From Magnetococcus marinus MC-1 (lineage in GTDB: Bacteria > Pseudomonadota > Magnetococcia > Magnetococcales > Magnetococcaceae), in NCBI RefSeq assembly GCF_000014865.1, contig NC_008576.1, positions 4,245,001 through 4,309,000 of the forward strand: DNA of 64,000 bases, given 5' to 3'. Position numbers and translations under genes: made by a program. The notes below the pieces were generated by a model that was given only the letters and a program-made list of their open reading frames with translations, was not told the DNA's origin and made no database searches. This document shows positions 39,077-50,939 of this stretch, one piece after another. The number at the start of each line of letters is the position of its first letter. The stretch's first letter is position 1.

Positions 39077-39892
39077 CTACGTTCTCCCTATTTTCAGTAC
39101 AAGCCCTCCATTGGGCTGTCGCTGGGCTCTAAACAGCGCCTCTGGGTGGTTTGGGTCACAGGCAAAATGGATAAAAATGTTTTGGCTGTAGCAAGCAAAG
39201 CCCACCGCACCCCACAGTTCCGCCAAGGCACGGGCGGTATAGAGGGTACCATGCCCATTGCGGGGAGCTAGATAGGGCCACTGCAACATTTCTTGAGCGC
39301 TGGAAAAAGTATTTAGGGTGGTACTAAACAGCACCAGCCCGCCGGGTTTCAGCCATTCAAGTAAGCGTTTTACCGTGTCGTGGGGATGGACCAGATGTTC
39401 AAACACCTCAAACACCGTGATCACATCATAACGTGCGCTAGGCGGTGCCCCCCCTTGGGGATCAAAGGGATCATAAGCGGCGACATGGTAGCCTTGCTGC
39501 TGCATTAACTGGGCAAAAAGCCCCCCACCTGAGCCATAATCCAACAGGCTGATATGGGATCTTTGGGCCGCCAACAGGCGATGCACCAGCTTGGCGCATT
39601 GGCTTGGTCGTTGATGGGCGTAGTCGGTATCAATTTTTTCATAATAGTCACGATTATAGACATAGCTCAGAAAATCGTCGTGAGCAAAGGTATCAAAATG
39701 GGGGGTAAACAGCAGCCCACACCCCCCACAGCGGTAGTAATAGACCGGAATGCCTGCCAGTGGCAGATAGAACCCCCGCACATTGGCGGATGTCTTTGAA
39801 AAATCCACAACCCCCAACAATGTCGCCTGCCCCGCACAACAGCGGCACGCCAAGTGGGTGGGATGGGGCGCATGATGTAAAGCAACGCTCAT
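39077..39892 (-). CDS. Class I SAM-dependent methyltransferase with N-terminal zinc-like motif
   Basis: 271 residues. An N-terminal cysteine set (LACRCCAGQ, then YYYRCGGCGLLF) looks like a zinc ribbon. The methyltransferase core follows: SLLDYGSGGGLFAQLM is the SAM-binding glycine motif, VITVFEVFEHLVHPHDTV is motif II/post II, and LKPGGLVLFSTT is motif III. The arrangement resembles Methyltransf_23-type proteins often found in surface sugar or lipid loci. The ATG at 39892 has GGA seven bases upstream. The substrate is unknown; no obvious partner gene. Confidence 0.85.
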   Translation of the reverse strand: MSVALHHAPHPTHLACRCCAGQATLLGVVDFSKTSANVRGFYLPLAGIPVYYYRCGGCGLLFTPHFDTFAHDDFLSYVYNRDYYEKIDTDYAHQRPSQCAKLVHRLLAAQRSHISLLDYGSGGGLFAQLMQQQGYHVAAYDPFDPQGGAPPSARYDVITVFEVFEHLVHPHDTVKRLLEWLKPGGLVLFSTTLNTFSSAQEMLQWPYLAPRNGHGTLYTARALAELWGAVGFACYSQNIFIHFACDPNHPEALFRAQRQPNGGLVLKIGRT

Positions 39893-39945
39893 AGGGAGAT
39901 CCAGAGATTCACGTTGAAGGCGTCACTTAAGCCTTGCTTAACGCC

Positions 39946-39979
39946 AAAAAAAACGGGGCAACTACGCCCCGTTTTTTTT
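39946..39979 (-). terminator. Terminator downstream of ppa
   Basis: CGGGGC (39954-39959) pairs with GCCCCG (39966-39971) between eight A and eight T, so it could work on either strand; on the minus strand it ends ppa. Confidence 0.85.
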
Positions 39980-39999
39980 ATAAACCATGTGGGCTAAGC

Positions 40000-40617
40000 T
40001 TAGCCACCATACATATCGATGTAGTCGTCACAGGCCGCCTTAATTACCTTCAGCGCATGTTCACGACCATAGGTCAGGTCCACCGTAATCTCATTTTCGT
40101 GGCCCGGCACCATTTTATAGGTCGAAAAGTAGTGGTGCAGACGCTCCGTAAGTACCTTGGGTACCTCGGTAATATCCTTCAAACCGCCCCATACGTTATC
40201 GTTGGCCAACACCGCGATAATTTTATCATCGGCTTCGCCACCATCAATCATCTGCATACCACCCAACACACGGGCGTTCAAAATCACCTCGGTCTTGTTG
40301 ATCGGGCGCTCGCTGATGACACAAATATCCAACGGATCCCCATCACCCTTGGTGGAGTTGGGGGAGAGCGCCTTAACCCGACCACCGCAGTAAGTACGGG
40401 GCACAAAACCATACAGCGCAGGGGGCTGCGAAGAGCTACGGTGGGGACGATCCACCCGCAGATAGCCAGAGGTCTTATCCACTTCGTACTTCACCATATC
40501 GAAGGGGGTGATCTCAATGTAGGCATGCACCACTTCGGGAAACAGATCTTTTGGACCAACATCAAGACCGTGCCAGGGGTGGGGACGCCAACGGTAAAAC
40601 GCAGAGGGGAAAGACAT
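40000..40617 (-). CDS. ppa: Inorganic pyrophosphatase
   Basis: 205 residues, family I. Hydrolyses pyrophosphate with Mg2+. The signature DGDPLDICV binds metal, with the usual upstream [17 protein letters not shown] and [11 protein letters not shown], and later DDKIIAV with [15 protein letters not shown]. It is longer than the 175-residue E. coli enzyme because of an N-terminal part beginning with [19 protein letters not shown]. Divergent from pgm across 278 bases. Confidence 0.95.
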   Translation of the reverse strand: MSFPSAFYRWRPHPWHGLDVGPKDLFPEVVHAYIEITPFDMVKYEVDKTSGYLRVDRPHRSSSQPPALYGFVPRTYCGGRVKALSPNSTKGDGDPLDICVISERPINKTEVILNARVLGGMQMIDGGEADDKIIAVLANDNVWGGLKDITEVPKVLTERLHHYFSTYKMVPGHENEITVDLTYGREHALKVIKAACDDYIDMYGG

Positions 40618-40805
40618 GGATTGCAGACTCCTTGGCTTGGAGATTTCTGTTTTGTGATGCTCGGAGAATGCCTAATATAGATAGATGTGTCAATAACAAG
40701 CTCCCTGATAAGGGGTATGCACCGCATTGATAGGCATATATATCCTGCCGCATATGCACCCATGGTGTGCGACTATCCGGTTAGCAATTGATGAAGAAAT
40801 GGTAA

Positions 40806-42527
<1,722 letters not shown>

Positions 42528-42758
42528 GCGGGCTCACCCGCACGGAGGGGGGGTGCCTGACGCCCCCTCCCAAACCATGCGCCATGCAACACCCGCCCCT
42601 GCTCAAGCAGCCGGGACGGGTTGGCGTGGTATCCCCATAGCCATGGATTTACCTCGCTATCTCTCCCCTTAGCTATACCCTTCACGACACCTGTGGTAAG
42701 CTCCCTAGCAAGGTCACCTAGAGACAAGCAGCAACCGCAAAAGATCGGAAACAAACCC

Positions 42759-44492
42759 ATGCATGATGGCATTTTATTGGAGCTGTTAATTATTTTTGCG
42801 CTATCGGTGAGCGTGGTCTATCTCTGCCACCGCCTGGGTATTGCGCCCATTATTGGCTTTTTGCTCACCGGGGCGGTGGCCGGCCCCTTTGGTCTGACCT
42901 TAATCGACTCCATTGAACAGGTGGAGCTGCTGGCGGAAATAGGGGTGATGCTGCTGCTGTTTACCATCGGCATGGAGCTCTCTTTAACCAAACTGGTGGA
43001 GATGCAGCGGGCGGTATTCGTCGGCGGGGGCTTGCAGGTTGGCTTAACCGTGGCGGTGGGTGCGCTGCTGGCGGTCGCGTTGGGCTTTCCCCTCAATCAA
43101 TCGCTCTTTTTCGGCTTTTTGCTGGCCCATAGCAGCACCGCCATCGTGCTCAAAACCCTGCAAAGTCGGGGCGAGGTGGGCTCGGCCCATGGTGGGGCCG
43201 CGGTGGGCGTGCTCATCTTTCAGGATTTAATCGTGGTACCTATGCTGCTGCTGGTGCCGCTGCTGGCGGGCAAAGCTGAAAACCCCATGCTGGAAATGGG
43301 GCTGTTTTCATTAAAATTTGTCGGCATTGGGTTCGCCTTATGGTTCGGTGCCCGGCGGTTGATCCCGGCCATGCTTAACGCCATTGTGCGGCTGCGCGAT
43401 CCCGAACTGTTTCTTCTGTTTATTATCGCCATCGGTCTTGGTATTGCTTGGTTAACGGCGGCGGCGGGCCTCTCTTTGGCACTGGGGGCCTTTTTGGCGG
43501 GGCTTATTATCTCGGAATCCGAATATGGACACCAAGCCTTTGCTTCGGTGCTACCCTTCCGCGATGTCTTTACCAGCCTCTTTTTTATCTCGGTGGGCAT
43601 GTTGATGGATGTGGGTTTTCTCTGGAATCACCTGGGTTTAATCCTCACCCTGACCCTGCTGGCAATCCTCTGCAAAGCGTTGCTTACCAGCGGAGCCGTC
43701 TTGAGTGCCGGCATCGGTTTTGCGGCGGCGGCGGGCGCGGGTCTGACGCTGGCGCAGATTGGTGAATTTGCCTTTGTGCTGGCCCGTAGCGGTGTGGATG
43801 AAGGCCTGTTGAGCCAACAGGCCTACCAAACCTTTTTGGCGGTCTCGGTGCTCACCATGAGCATGACCCCCCTGCTGGCAGGGCGGGCCGGTCGGTGGGG
43901 TCGTAAGCTGGCCCACATGCCCCTGTTTCGCCGCTTGGCGTTGGGCGCCGAGGCCGCCAACCCCACCAAAGATACGCTACACAATCATCTTATTATTATC
44001 GGTTTTGGCGAAAATGGCCACACCATGGCACAACTGGCCCGTTACCACGGCATTGACCACCTGATTCTAGAAACCAATCCAGAAACCGTGCGCCGCGAAA
44101 AGCTGGCCGGAGCGCATATTCAGTTTGGCGATGCCTCCCGTGCCTCTATCCTTAAACATGCAGGTATTGATCACGCCAAAGCGCTGCTGATTACCGTACC
44201 CGATGCCGCCGCCACACGCCATATTCTGCACACGGCCCGCCATCTACGCGCGGATCTACCCATCATTGCCCGCACCTCGTTTAAAAACGAGGTCGAGGCG
44301 TTGGAAACCCTGGGGGCTACCCATGTGGTGGCCATGCAGTTGGAGGCCTCGGTGGTACTTTGCCAACACACCCTGCGCCATCTTGAGATTCCCCAGGAAC
44401 AGATTTTATTGGATCTGGATGATATTCGTCACCACCGCCTACCCGGTGCTACCCACCCCCCCGAGGCACCACAACCTCCTGCCCATGGCTAA
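42759..44492 (+). CDS. Kef-type K+/H+ antiporter (CPA2) with TrkA-N domain
   Basis: 577 residues. About 12 membrane segments with the CPA2 marks GIAPIIGFLLTGAVAGPFGL, LLAHSSTAIVLKTL and GAFLAGLIISESEYG. A cytoplasmic Rossmann (RCK N-type) domain follows from about residue 408: LIIIGFGENGHTMAQLARYHG, then GDASRASILKHAGIDHAKALL. The chain ends in a short His/Pro-rich tail without a full RCK-C domain. It probably exchanges K+ for H+. Belongs to the KefB/KefC/YbaL type; which one is not settled. A long hairpin follows. Confidence 0.9.
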   Translation: MHDGILLELLIIFALSVSVVYLCHRLGIAPIIGFLLTGAVAGPFGLTLIDSIEQVELLAEIGVMLLLFTIGMELSLTKLVEMQRAVFVGGGLQVGLTVAVGALLAVALGFPLNQSLFFGFLLAHSSTAIVLKTLQSRGEVGSAHGGAAVGVLIFQDLIVVPMLLLVPLLAGKAENPMLEMGLFSLKFVGIGFALWFGARRLIPAMLNAIVRLRDPELFLLFIIAIGLGIAWLTAAAGLSLALGAFLAGLIISESEYGHQAFASVLPFRDVFTSLFFISVGMLMDVGFLWNHLGLILTLTLLAILCKALLTSGAVLSAGIGFAAAAGAGLTLAQIGEFAFVLARSGVDEGLLSQQAYQTFLAVSVLTMSMTPLLAGRAGRWGRKLAHMPLFRRLALGAEAANPTKDTLHNHLIIIGFGENGHTMAQLARYHGIDHLILETNPETVRREKLAGAHIQFGDASRASILKHAGIDHAKALLITVPDAAATRHILHTARHLRADLPIIARTSFKNEVEALETLGATHVVAMQLEASVVLCQHTLRHLEIPQEQILLDLDDIRHHRLPGATHPPEAPQPPAHG

Positions 44493-44499
44493 CAACAGA

Positions 44500-44532
44500 G
44501 AGGGGGTGGCAGGCTCAGCCTGCCACCCCCTC
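44500..44532. terminator. Long hairpin between convergent genes
   Basis: GAGGGGGTGGCAGGC (44500-44514) pairs perfectly over 15 bases with 44518-44532 around a three-base loop. There is no clear T tract on either strand, so termination may be imperfect. Confidence 0.65.
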
Positions 44533-44581
44533 GGTTAACCTTGTGCTTAACCAACGCAACCTGACGATCCCACCAAGCCGT

Positions 44582-47056
44582 TTAACGCAGGGGCTCTACA
44601 TCCCAAATGTTACGCGCATACTCTCGAATGGCCCGATCGCTGGAAAACTTACCCATGTTGGCGGTGTTCAAAATGGAGCGCCGCGCCCATTCGCCGGTAT
44701 TGCGGTAGGTCTCTGCCACCTCTTGCTGTCTATCCAGATAGGCACGGAAATCGGCAATGACCATATAATAATCCCCCCGCTCCAGCAGACTGGCCCGAAT
44801 GGGCTCAAACAGACCGGGTTGACCTGGGCAAAAGGTGTCGCTGGAGATCATCTGCAACACGCCGCGCAGCTCTTCATCCCGCTCCACATACCAGCGGGGA
44901 TTATACAGACCACCCTCTCGCCACTGCTCAACCTCTTCACTGGTCAAACCAAAGATAAAGATATTCTCGGCACCCACCTCCTCCATAATCTCTACATTGG
45001 CGCCATCGAGGGTACCAATGGTCAGGGCACCATTGAGGGCAAACTTCATATTACCCGTGCCGGAAGCCTCCATGCCTGCGGTGGAGATCTGCTCCGACAG
45101 GTCTGCGCCGGGGATCACCTTCTCGGCCTGCGAGATGCAATAGTTGGGCAAAAAGGCCATGCTTAACTTACCCTGGCAGATGGGATTGTTATTAATCTGC
45201 TCCGCCACCGCATTGGCCAATTTGATGATATTTTTCGCCAAATGGTAGGCTGGGGCCGCCTTGCCCGCGAGGATAATGGTGCGGGGCACCATATCCAACT
45301 GGGGATTGATCAACAAGCGCCGGTATAGGGCAATACCGTGCATAATGGTGAGCAGTTGCCGCTTATACTCATGGATGCGTTTTACCTGCACATCAAACAG
45401 CGCATCGGGATTGGGGCTAAACTTTAACTTACGCTGGATATACGCGCTTAACTGCTGCTTTTTGATGCGCTTAACCGCGATCCACTGCTGCTGAAATGCG
45501 GCATCATCGGCAAGGGGAATCAACCTTTTCAGTTGGTCCAGATCTGCAATCCACGCGTCCCCAATGGCTTGGCTGATCAGTTGCGAAAGCTCGGGGTTGG
45601 CCTGCCGCAACCAGCGGCGTGGGGTAATGCCGTTGGTAACGTTGGTCAAACGGTCGGGATAGATGGTGTTAAAGTCCCTAAACAGGCTCTCACGAATAAT
45701 GCGCGAGTGCAGCTCTGCCACACCATTGACCGCATGGCTACCAATAATCGCCAGATGGGCCATGCGCACCAGACGGGTTGGCCCCTCTTTGATGATGGAG
45801 AGCTTGTTCTGCAAATCAGGACGGTGGGGGAAATCCTGGCGTAGCATCTCTAAAAAGCGATGGTTGATCTCGTAAATGATCTCCAGATGACGCGGCAACA
45901 AGCGCCCCAACAGCTCCACCGGCCAAGTTTCCAACGCTTCGGGCAAGACGGTGTGGTTGGTATAGGCAAAGGTTTTGACCGCAATCTCCCAGGCCTGATC
46001 CCACCCCACCATCTCCTCATCCAACAGACGTCGCATAAACTCCGCTACGGCAATGGAGGGGTGGGTATCGTTTAGTTGAATCGCCACCTGATCGGGTAAT
46101 TTTTGAAACTCCTGACCATGTTTTTTCTTAAACCGACGGAAGATGTCATGCAGGGTCGCCGCCACCATAAAATATTGCTGCTTTAAGCGTAGCTCACGTC
46201 CCTCGGCCTTCTCATCACTGGGATAGAGCACCTTGGTGATACTCTCCTCCCGCACCTTAGCCTGCATGGCACCGGTGTAATCGCCATCATTAAAGTGGGT
46301 TAGACTAAAGGCTTCATCCGAAACCGACTCCCACAAGCGCATGTTATTGACATGCTTGGTACCGTAACCAGGGATCATAATGTCACAGGCCATGGCATGT
46401 ACCTGTTGGGTATCTACCCAGCGATAGCGGGTCTCGCCCACACTGTCAATATAGGCTTGGGAGCGGCCATAAAAGTTGACATCGTAGAGAAAACCGGTGC
46501 GTTTGATCTCCCAGGGAAAACCATTCCGTATCCAGTTATCGCTTTTTTCTACCTGATAACCATTGACGATCTTTTGAAAAAAGATGCCATAATCATAGCG
46601 GAGTCCATAACCATATCCGGGAATCTTCAAGGTCGCCATCGAGTCCATAAAACAGGAGGCCAACCGACCCAATCCCCCATTACCCAAGCCCGCATCCCAC
46701 TCCTCTTCTTCCAACGCCTGTAGGGTGAAGGGCATATCCTTAATGGCCGCCTCCACCTCTTGTTCCAGCTCCAGGTTGGTGATGTAGTTCATCAAAAACC
46801 GACCCGGCAGATACTCCATGGAGAGGTAGTAGACCCGTTTGGCTTTTTGATCATAAAAATCACGCTGGGCCATAACCCAACGTTCCATTAAACGGTCCCT
46901 CACCGCATAAGCCAACCCCTTGTAGTAGGTCTCTTTGCGCGGGGGGAAAACATCATTACCCAAGGTGGTCACCACGTGTCGGTGTATGGCTTGCAACAAG
47001 GTTCCCTGACACTTAAAATCATGTTCTGGGCGGGATGATTGGTCAGACACTTCCAT
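44582..47056 (-). CDS. glgP: Glycogen/starch phosphorylase
   Basis: 824 residues. Releases glucose 1-phosphate from alpha-1,4-glucans with pyridoxal phosphate. The PLP-binding Lys lies in EASGTGNMKFALNGALTIGT. Other marks are YYLSMEYLPGRFL, LGNGGLGRLASCF, QLNDTHPS, TVLPEALETW and the KRIHEYKRQLL segment. AGGAG lies seven bases before the ATG at 47056. With pgm nearby it provides the route from glycogen to glucose 6-phosphate. No glycogen synthesis genes are visible here. Confidence 0.97.
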   Translation of the reverse strand: MEVSDQSSRPEHDFKCQGTLLQAIHRHVVTTLGNDVFPPRKETYYKGLAYAVRDRLMERWVMAQRDFYDQKAKRVYYLSMEYLPGRFLMNYITNLELEQEVEAAIKDMPFTLQALEEEEWDAGLGNGGLGRLASCFMDSMATLKIPGYGYGLRYDYGIFFQKIVNGYQVEKSDNWIRNGFPWEIKRTGFLYDVNFYGRSQAYIDSVGETRYRWVDTQQVHAMACDIMIPGYGTKHVNNMRLWESVSDEAFSLTHFNDGDYTGAMQAKVREESITKVLYPSDEKAEGRELRLKQQYFMVAATLHDIFRRFKKKHGQEFQKLPDQVAIQLNDTHPSIAVAEFMRRLLDEEMVGWDQAWEIAVKTFAYTNHTVLPEALETWPVELLGRLLPRHLEIIYEINHRFLEMLRQDFPHRPDLQNKLSIIKEGPTRLVRMAHLAIIGSHAVNGVAELHSRIIRESLFRDFNTIYPDRLTNVTNGITPRRWLRQANPELSQLISQAIGDAWIADLDQLKRLIPLADDAAFQQQWIAVKRIKKQQLSAYIQRKLKFSPNPDALFDVQVKRIHEYKRQLLTIMHGIALYRRLLINPQLDMVPRTIILAGKAAPAYHLAKNIIKLANAVAEQINNNPICQGKLSMAFLPNYCISQAEKVIPGADLSEQISTAGMEASGTGNMKFALNGALTIGTLDGANVEIMEEVGAENIFIFGLTSEEVEQWREGGLYNPRWYVERDEELRGVLQMISSDTFCPGQPGLFEPIRASLLERGDYYMVIADFRAYLDRQQEVAETYRNTGEWARRSILNTANMGKFSSDRAIREYARNIWDVEPLR

Positions 47057-47197
47057 AGGGGCACTCCTTCATTAGAGCCGCACGACCTACATGCACGAGG
47101 GATCGACAAACATCTTATCATTAAACCATGCTGTGAAAATTGGGTGAACACTTTGTACAGGCGGAGCAACCACCCAGCAACCTTTTTACGTTCTCCT

Positions 47198-48634
47198 TTA
47201 ACGCCGCCAAAAGCCGGGCGTAAACAGCATAAGTACCGTAAAAATTTCTAGGCGTCCCGCCAGCATATCAAAAGCAAGCAGCAGCTTACCCAACTCGGAG
47301 ACCTGGGAAAAATTATCCATCGCCCCCACGCTGCCATAACCGGGCCCCACATTGGCCACACAGGTTAGGGCTGCACTCAAGGCACTGGTGAGATCCATAC
47401 CCAGCAGATGCAACAGACAGCCACTCACCACCACCAAAATAACTGTGGCCACCAACAAACCCACACAACCCTCCACCACCGCCGTTGTCACCGCTCGGTG
47501 CCCCAACTGTAAAACCACCACCCGGTTGGGTTGGACCAAGCGGCGCGTGACCATAGAGAGCAGTTTCATCACCACCGCCACCCGCACCACCTTAGGCCCC
47601 CCCGATGTAGAACCGGCCATGCCCCCAACCCCCATCAGCAGAAACAGCAGAAAGATCGGTAAGGCAGGCCACTGTTCCCAATCTGTACTGGCAAAGCCGG
47701 TGGTGGTCATCAACGAAACGGTTTGAAACAGGCTCTCCCGCAGGGCATGCATAGCATCCATCTGCATATCGTGCATAAGCAGCAGTGCCACAGCCCCACC
47801 CACACCCAGCATAATGGCCAGATAGAGCCTTAGCTCATCATCTTTAAAGATGCTCAAATCCCGGTGCATCACCAGCCGATAGTGGAGCAAAAAATTGGTC
47901 CCCGCCAGCGCCATAAACAGAATGCACCACCACTGCGCCGCCGGTGAAAAGGCCAAAAAGCTTTGATCTTTGGTGGAAAAACCGCCGGTGGCTACGGTGG
48001 TAAAGGCGTGGTTAAGGGCATCAAAGGGGGATAGACCAGCAAAATAATAGGCCAGCCCCGCCAGCACCGTAAGACCCAGATAAAACCCCCAGAGCACACG
48101 GGCAGTCGTCATCAAGCGTGGCGTGAGCCGCTCTTTGCTGGGGCCAGGCACCTCGGCCTTCATCAACTGCATGCCGCCCACCCCCAAAAAAGGGAGAATG
48201 GCAATGGTCAACAGCAGCATCCCCATACCCCCCACCCACTGGGTTTGGCTACGCCAGAGCTGTAGGCTGGCAGGTAACCCCTCGGGATGGGGCAGGATGG
48301 AAGAGCCGGTGGTGGTAAAACCTGAGGAGGATTCAAAAATTGCCGCCGCCCAACCCAGTTCATGGGAGGCCACATAGGGAATAGCCCCCAACACAATGGC
48401 CAGCGACCAGCCTGCGGTGGTCACAAAAAAACCGTCCCGTGGACAGAGCGCCGAAGCGGCACCCCGTGTCAACAACAGCCCGATCCCCCCGCCCCCCATG
48501 GAGATCATCAGCGAAAGCTGCCATGGCCATAGGGACAGCTTTGCATACCACGCATAAAACAGGGGCATGAGCTGCAAGGTGCCCAGCAACAGCGCCAACA
48601 CCGACAGCAGCCGCACATTCATACGGTAGTTCAT
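47198..48634 (-). CDS. trkH: Trk potassium uptake channel subunit TrkH
   Basis: 478 residues, the membrane part of the Trk K+ system. About ten membrane segments with the four pore-loop signatures, for example FESSSGFTTTGSSIL, FTTVATGGFSTKD, VSLMTTTGFASTDW and TCVANVGPGYG. These line the selectivity filter. The ATG overlaps the stop codon of trkA by four bases. It is the last gene of a group beginning with an FHA-like gene and an ankyrin gene. Confidence 0.96.
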   Translation of the reverse strand: MNYRMNVRLLSVLALLLGTLQLMPLFYAWYAKLSLWPWQLSLMISMGGGGIGLLLTRGAASALCPRDGFFVTTAGWSLAIVLGAIPYVASHELGWAAAIFESSSGFTTTGSSILPHPEGLPASLQLWRSQTQWVGGMGMLLLTIAILPFLGVGGMQLMKAEVPGPSKERLTPRLMTTARVLWGFYLGLTVLAGLAYYFAGLSPFDALNHAFTTVATGGFSTKDQSFLAFSPAAQWWCILFMALAGTNFLLHYRLVMHRDLSIFKDDELRLYLAIMLGVGGAVALLLMHDMQMDAMHALRESLFQTVSLMTTTGFASTDWEQWPALPIFLLFLLMGVGGMAGSTSGGPKVVRVAVVMKLLSMVTRRLVQPNRVVVLQLGHRAVTTAVVEGCVGLLVATVILVVVSGCLLHLLGMDLTSALSAALTCVANVGPGYGSVGAMDNFSQVSELGKLLLAFDMLAGRLEIFTVLMLFTPGFWRR

Positions 48635-49989
48635 ACTTTTGTCCGGGTCAGTATATTGTCCATGTGGGTCAGATAGCGTCGTGGTGCAATGAGCAGCACT
48701 TGATCACCCGCATGCACCACCGTATCCCCACCGGGAATACCCGCCCGGTTGTTTTGACTGATGGCCCCCACCAGCACATCCCGGGGAATACGCGCCTGTT
48801 TAAGGGCCACCCCATCCAACTGCGAACCAACCCCAACCTCGGCAAGGATAGCCTCCAGCTTACCATCCAACAGCGGGGCGGCTTCTACCACCCTGCCCTT
48901 ACGCACAAACCGTAAAATGGAACCCACCGCCGCCAAGCGTGGACTAACCACCGCATTGATCCCAATATCCCGCGCCATATCAATATAGGCGGTATTATCC
49001 ATAAGCCCGATGGTGATCCCTGCCCCCAGACGTTGCGCCACCATACAGAACATAAAATTACGCTCTTCATGGCTGGTTAACGATAGAAAGGTGGTATGGC
49101 TGGTAATGACATCTTTTAGGCTATCGCGCTCGGTGGCATCCAGCAGCAAAATACGTGCAGCGGGCATCATCTCCGCCAACTGTCGGCAGCGTGCTTCGTC
49201 CCGTTCGATAACGGTCACGGGAAAACCCAGACTAATGCACTCAATAGCCACGCTCTGCCCAATACGCCCGCCACCCACGATCACAATCTGGCGGCTGGTG
49301 GTGGGGTGTTTGCCCAAAAAACGCAATATCCGGGTTGGTCCCTCCTCTTTGAGGGTGGTCAAATAGACCTCATCCCCTGCCTCAAAGGTGTGATCCCCTT
49401 TGGGAACCAGCACCTTATTCCCCCGTTTAATCGCCGCCACCAAGGCACCGCTCTGGCCCCACTCCTGACCAATTTTATAGAGGCTGCGTCCCACCAAGGG
49501 GCTATCGGCATCCAGGCTAAATCCGGCTAAATGGATCTTACCATCCAAAAAGGGCACCACCTCAAAGGCCTGCTCCCAGGTGATCAGGTGCAGCAGCTTC
49601 TCTTGGGCCGCGCTCTCGGGGCTGATTAATGCGGTCTGTTGCAGCGCTTTACCCCGCCACAGCTCGCGGTTGGTGGTAAATTGATGACCCCGCACCCAGG
49701 CGATCACATGGGCCTCGGGATTTTGCACCTGGGCAATCAGCGTTATGACAATGTTGGTCTCATCGGAACCGGTTAGGGCCAACACCAGCGCGCACTCTTT
49801 TAAACCGTGGGCCAAAAGCAGATCCAGATCGGTGCCATCCCCCTCCACAATCTGCACATCCAGCGCCTCTTGCGCCTGTCGGGCCACCACCGTATCCCGT
49901 TCCACCAAGGTAACGTTCAAGGACTCTTCGGAAAGAAATCGCGCCAAATCAATACCCACCCGCCCGGCGCCCACAATAATGATATTCAT
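48631..49989 (-). CDS. trkA: Trk system peripheral K+ transport protein TrkA
   Basis: 452 residues. Two RCK units, each a Rossmann domain (IIIVGAGRVGIDLARFL at the start, and IVIVGGGRIGQSVAIEC at about 235) followed by a TrkA-C domain (KIHLAGFSLDADSPLVG; QLDGVALKQARIP). It binds NAD(H)/ATP and gates TrkH on the cytoplasmic side. Four-base overlap with trkH downstream; the ankyrin gene ends 28 bases upstream. Confidence 0.96.
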   Translation of the reverse strand: MNIIIVGAGRVGIDLARFLSEESLNVTLVERDTVVARQAQEALDVQIVEGDGTDLDLLLAHGLKECALVLALTGSDETNIVITLIAQVQNPEAHVIAWVRGHQFTTNRELWRGKALQQTALISPESAAQEKLLHLITWEQAFEVVPFLDGKIHLAGFSLDADSPLVGRSLYKIGQEWGQSGALVAAIKRGNKVLVPKGDHTFEAGDEVYLTTLKEEGPTRILRFLGKHPTTSRQIVIVGGGRIGQSVAIECISLGFPVTVIERDEARCRQLAEMMPAARILLLDATERDSLKDVITSHTTFLSLTSHEERNFMFCMVAQRLGAGITIGLMDNTAYIDMARDIGINAVVSPRLAAVGSILRFVRKGRVVEAAPLLDGKLEAILAEVGVGSQLDGVALKQARIPRDVLVGAISQNNRAGIPGGDTVVHAGDQVLLIAPRRYLTHMDNILTRTKV

Positions 49990-50017
49990 CCCAAACCATC
50001 CCTACCAACCTGGGCAC

Positions 50018-50908
50018 TCATGATACCTGAGAAACACCACCATGCATGCCAATAAGTCGGGCTAAGTTATTATAATTGGTATTATAAGCTACCGTCATTG
50101 GGGTATAGCCATAACGATCTTCCGCATTGATCTCGGCACCAGCTTTGATCAACAGCAGCGTTTTTTCTTCATCTCCCCGGTTCGCCGCAAAATGCAGTGG
50201 GGTCCAACCATAGCGGTCGGTGGCATTGAGATCTGCCCCATGTTGGATCAAGAGCGCCGCCAGTTCACTGTTGGCAAAGTGCAGCGGAGTCCACATTTTA
50301 TTATCCCGCACATTGACATCCGACCCCAACCCCAGCAGATACTCCGCGAGGTCCTTTGAAGTCAGATGTAAAACCGTCTCCCCCGAGCGATTGCGCCAGT
50401 GAATATCCGCCCCACTTTGCACCAACAATTCGGCCACCATGCGGTTGGCAAAAAAGAGTGGCGTCTCCCCCTCAACATCTGCAATATTGACATTTGCCCC
50501 TTTTTTAATCAGCAACTTACATATCTCTGGCTGACCATTATCTGCCGCAAAATGCAACGGCGTGCGGCCATCTTTATCCACCACATCCGGCGTTGTCATG
50601 CGGTCTAACAGCGCCGTAGCAATCTCGATACGATTGGCCATGGCGGCCAAGTGCAGTGGTGTTTCACCATGGGAATTTTTAATATTAGGATCGGCCCCAT
50701 AGGCCAACAGGAGCGCACAAATGCCCAGATAACCCCGTTCCACCGCATGGCAGAGGGGGGTTTTGTGGCGGGAATCGAGGGTGTTGACATCCGAACCCTC
50801 AGCAAGAATCATCTCTACTTTGGCGATGTTGTCCAGACGCACCGCATTGACCAAACGGTCCGATGCCTCCTGACCCCGTTTAAATTTATCCGCTAGCCAA
50901 GTGAGCAT
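50018..50908 (-). CDS. Ankyrin-repeat protein
   Basis: 296 residues from the ATG at 50908 (AGGAG nine bases upstream; the one at 50917 is too close). No signal peptide. About seven ankyrin repeats are visible: KTPLCHAVERGYLGICALLLAYGADPN, GETPLHLAA, GRTPLHFAADNG, GETPLFFAN, GETVLHLTS, WTPLHFAN, GWTPLHFAANRGDEE and GYTPMTVAY. Repeats 4-6 are shortened, missing part of the first helix pair. It lies directly ahead of trkA in the same operon. Ankyrin folds bind proteins, so it may recruit a partner to the channel; this is inference. Confidence 0.9.
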   Translation of the reverse strand: MLTWLADKFKRGQEASDRLVNAVRLDNIAKVEMILAEGSDVNTLDSRHKTPLCHAVERGYLGICALLLAYGADPNIKNSHGETPLHLAAMANRIEIATALLDRMTTPDVVDKDGRTPLHFAADNGQPEICKLLIKKGANVNIADVEGETPLFFANRMVAELLVQSGADIHWRNRSGETVLHLTSKDLAEYLLGLGSDVNVRDNKMWTPLHFANSELAALLIQHGADLNATDRYGWTPLHFAANRGDEEKTLLLIKAGAEINAEDRYGYTPMTVAYNTNYNNLARLIGMHGGVSQVS

Positions 50909-50939
50909 AAGCGCCATCTCCTACTCTGTCTCGCGCAGC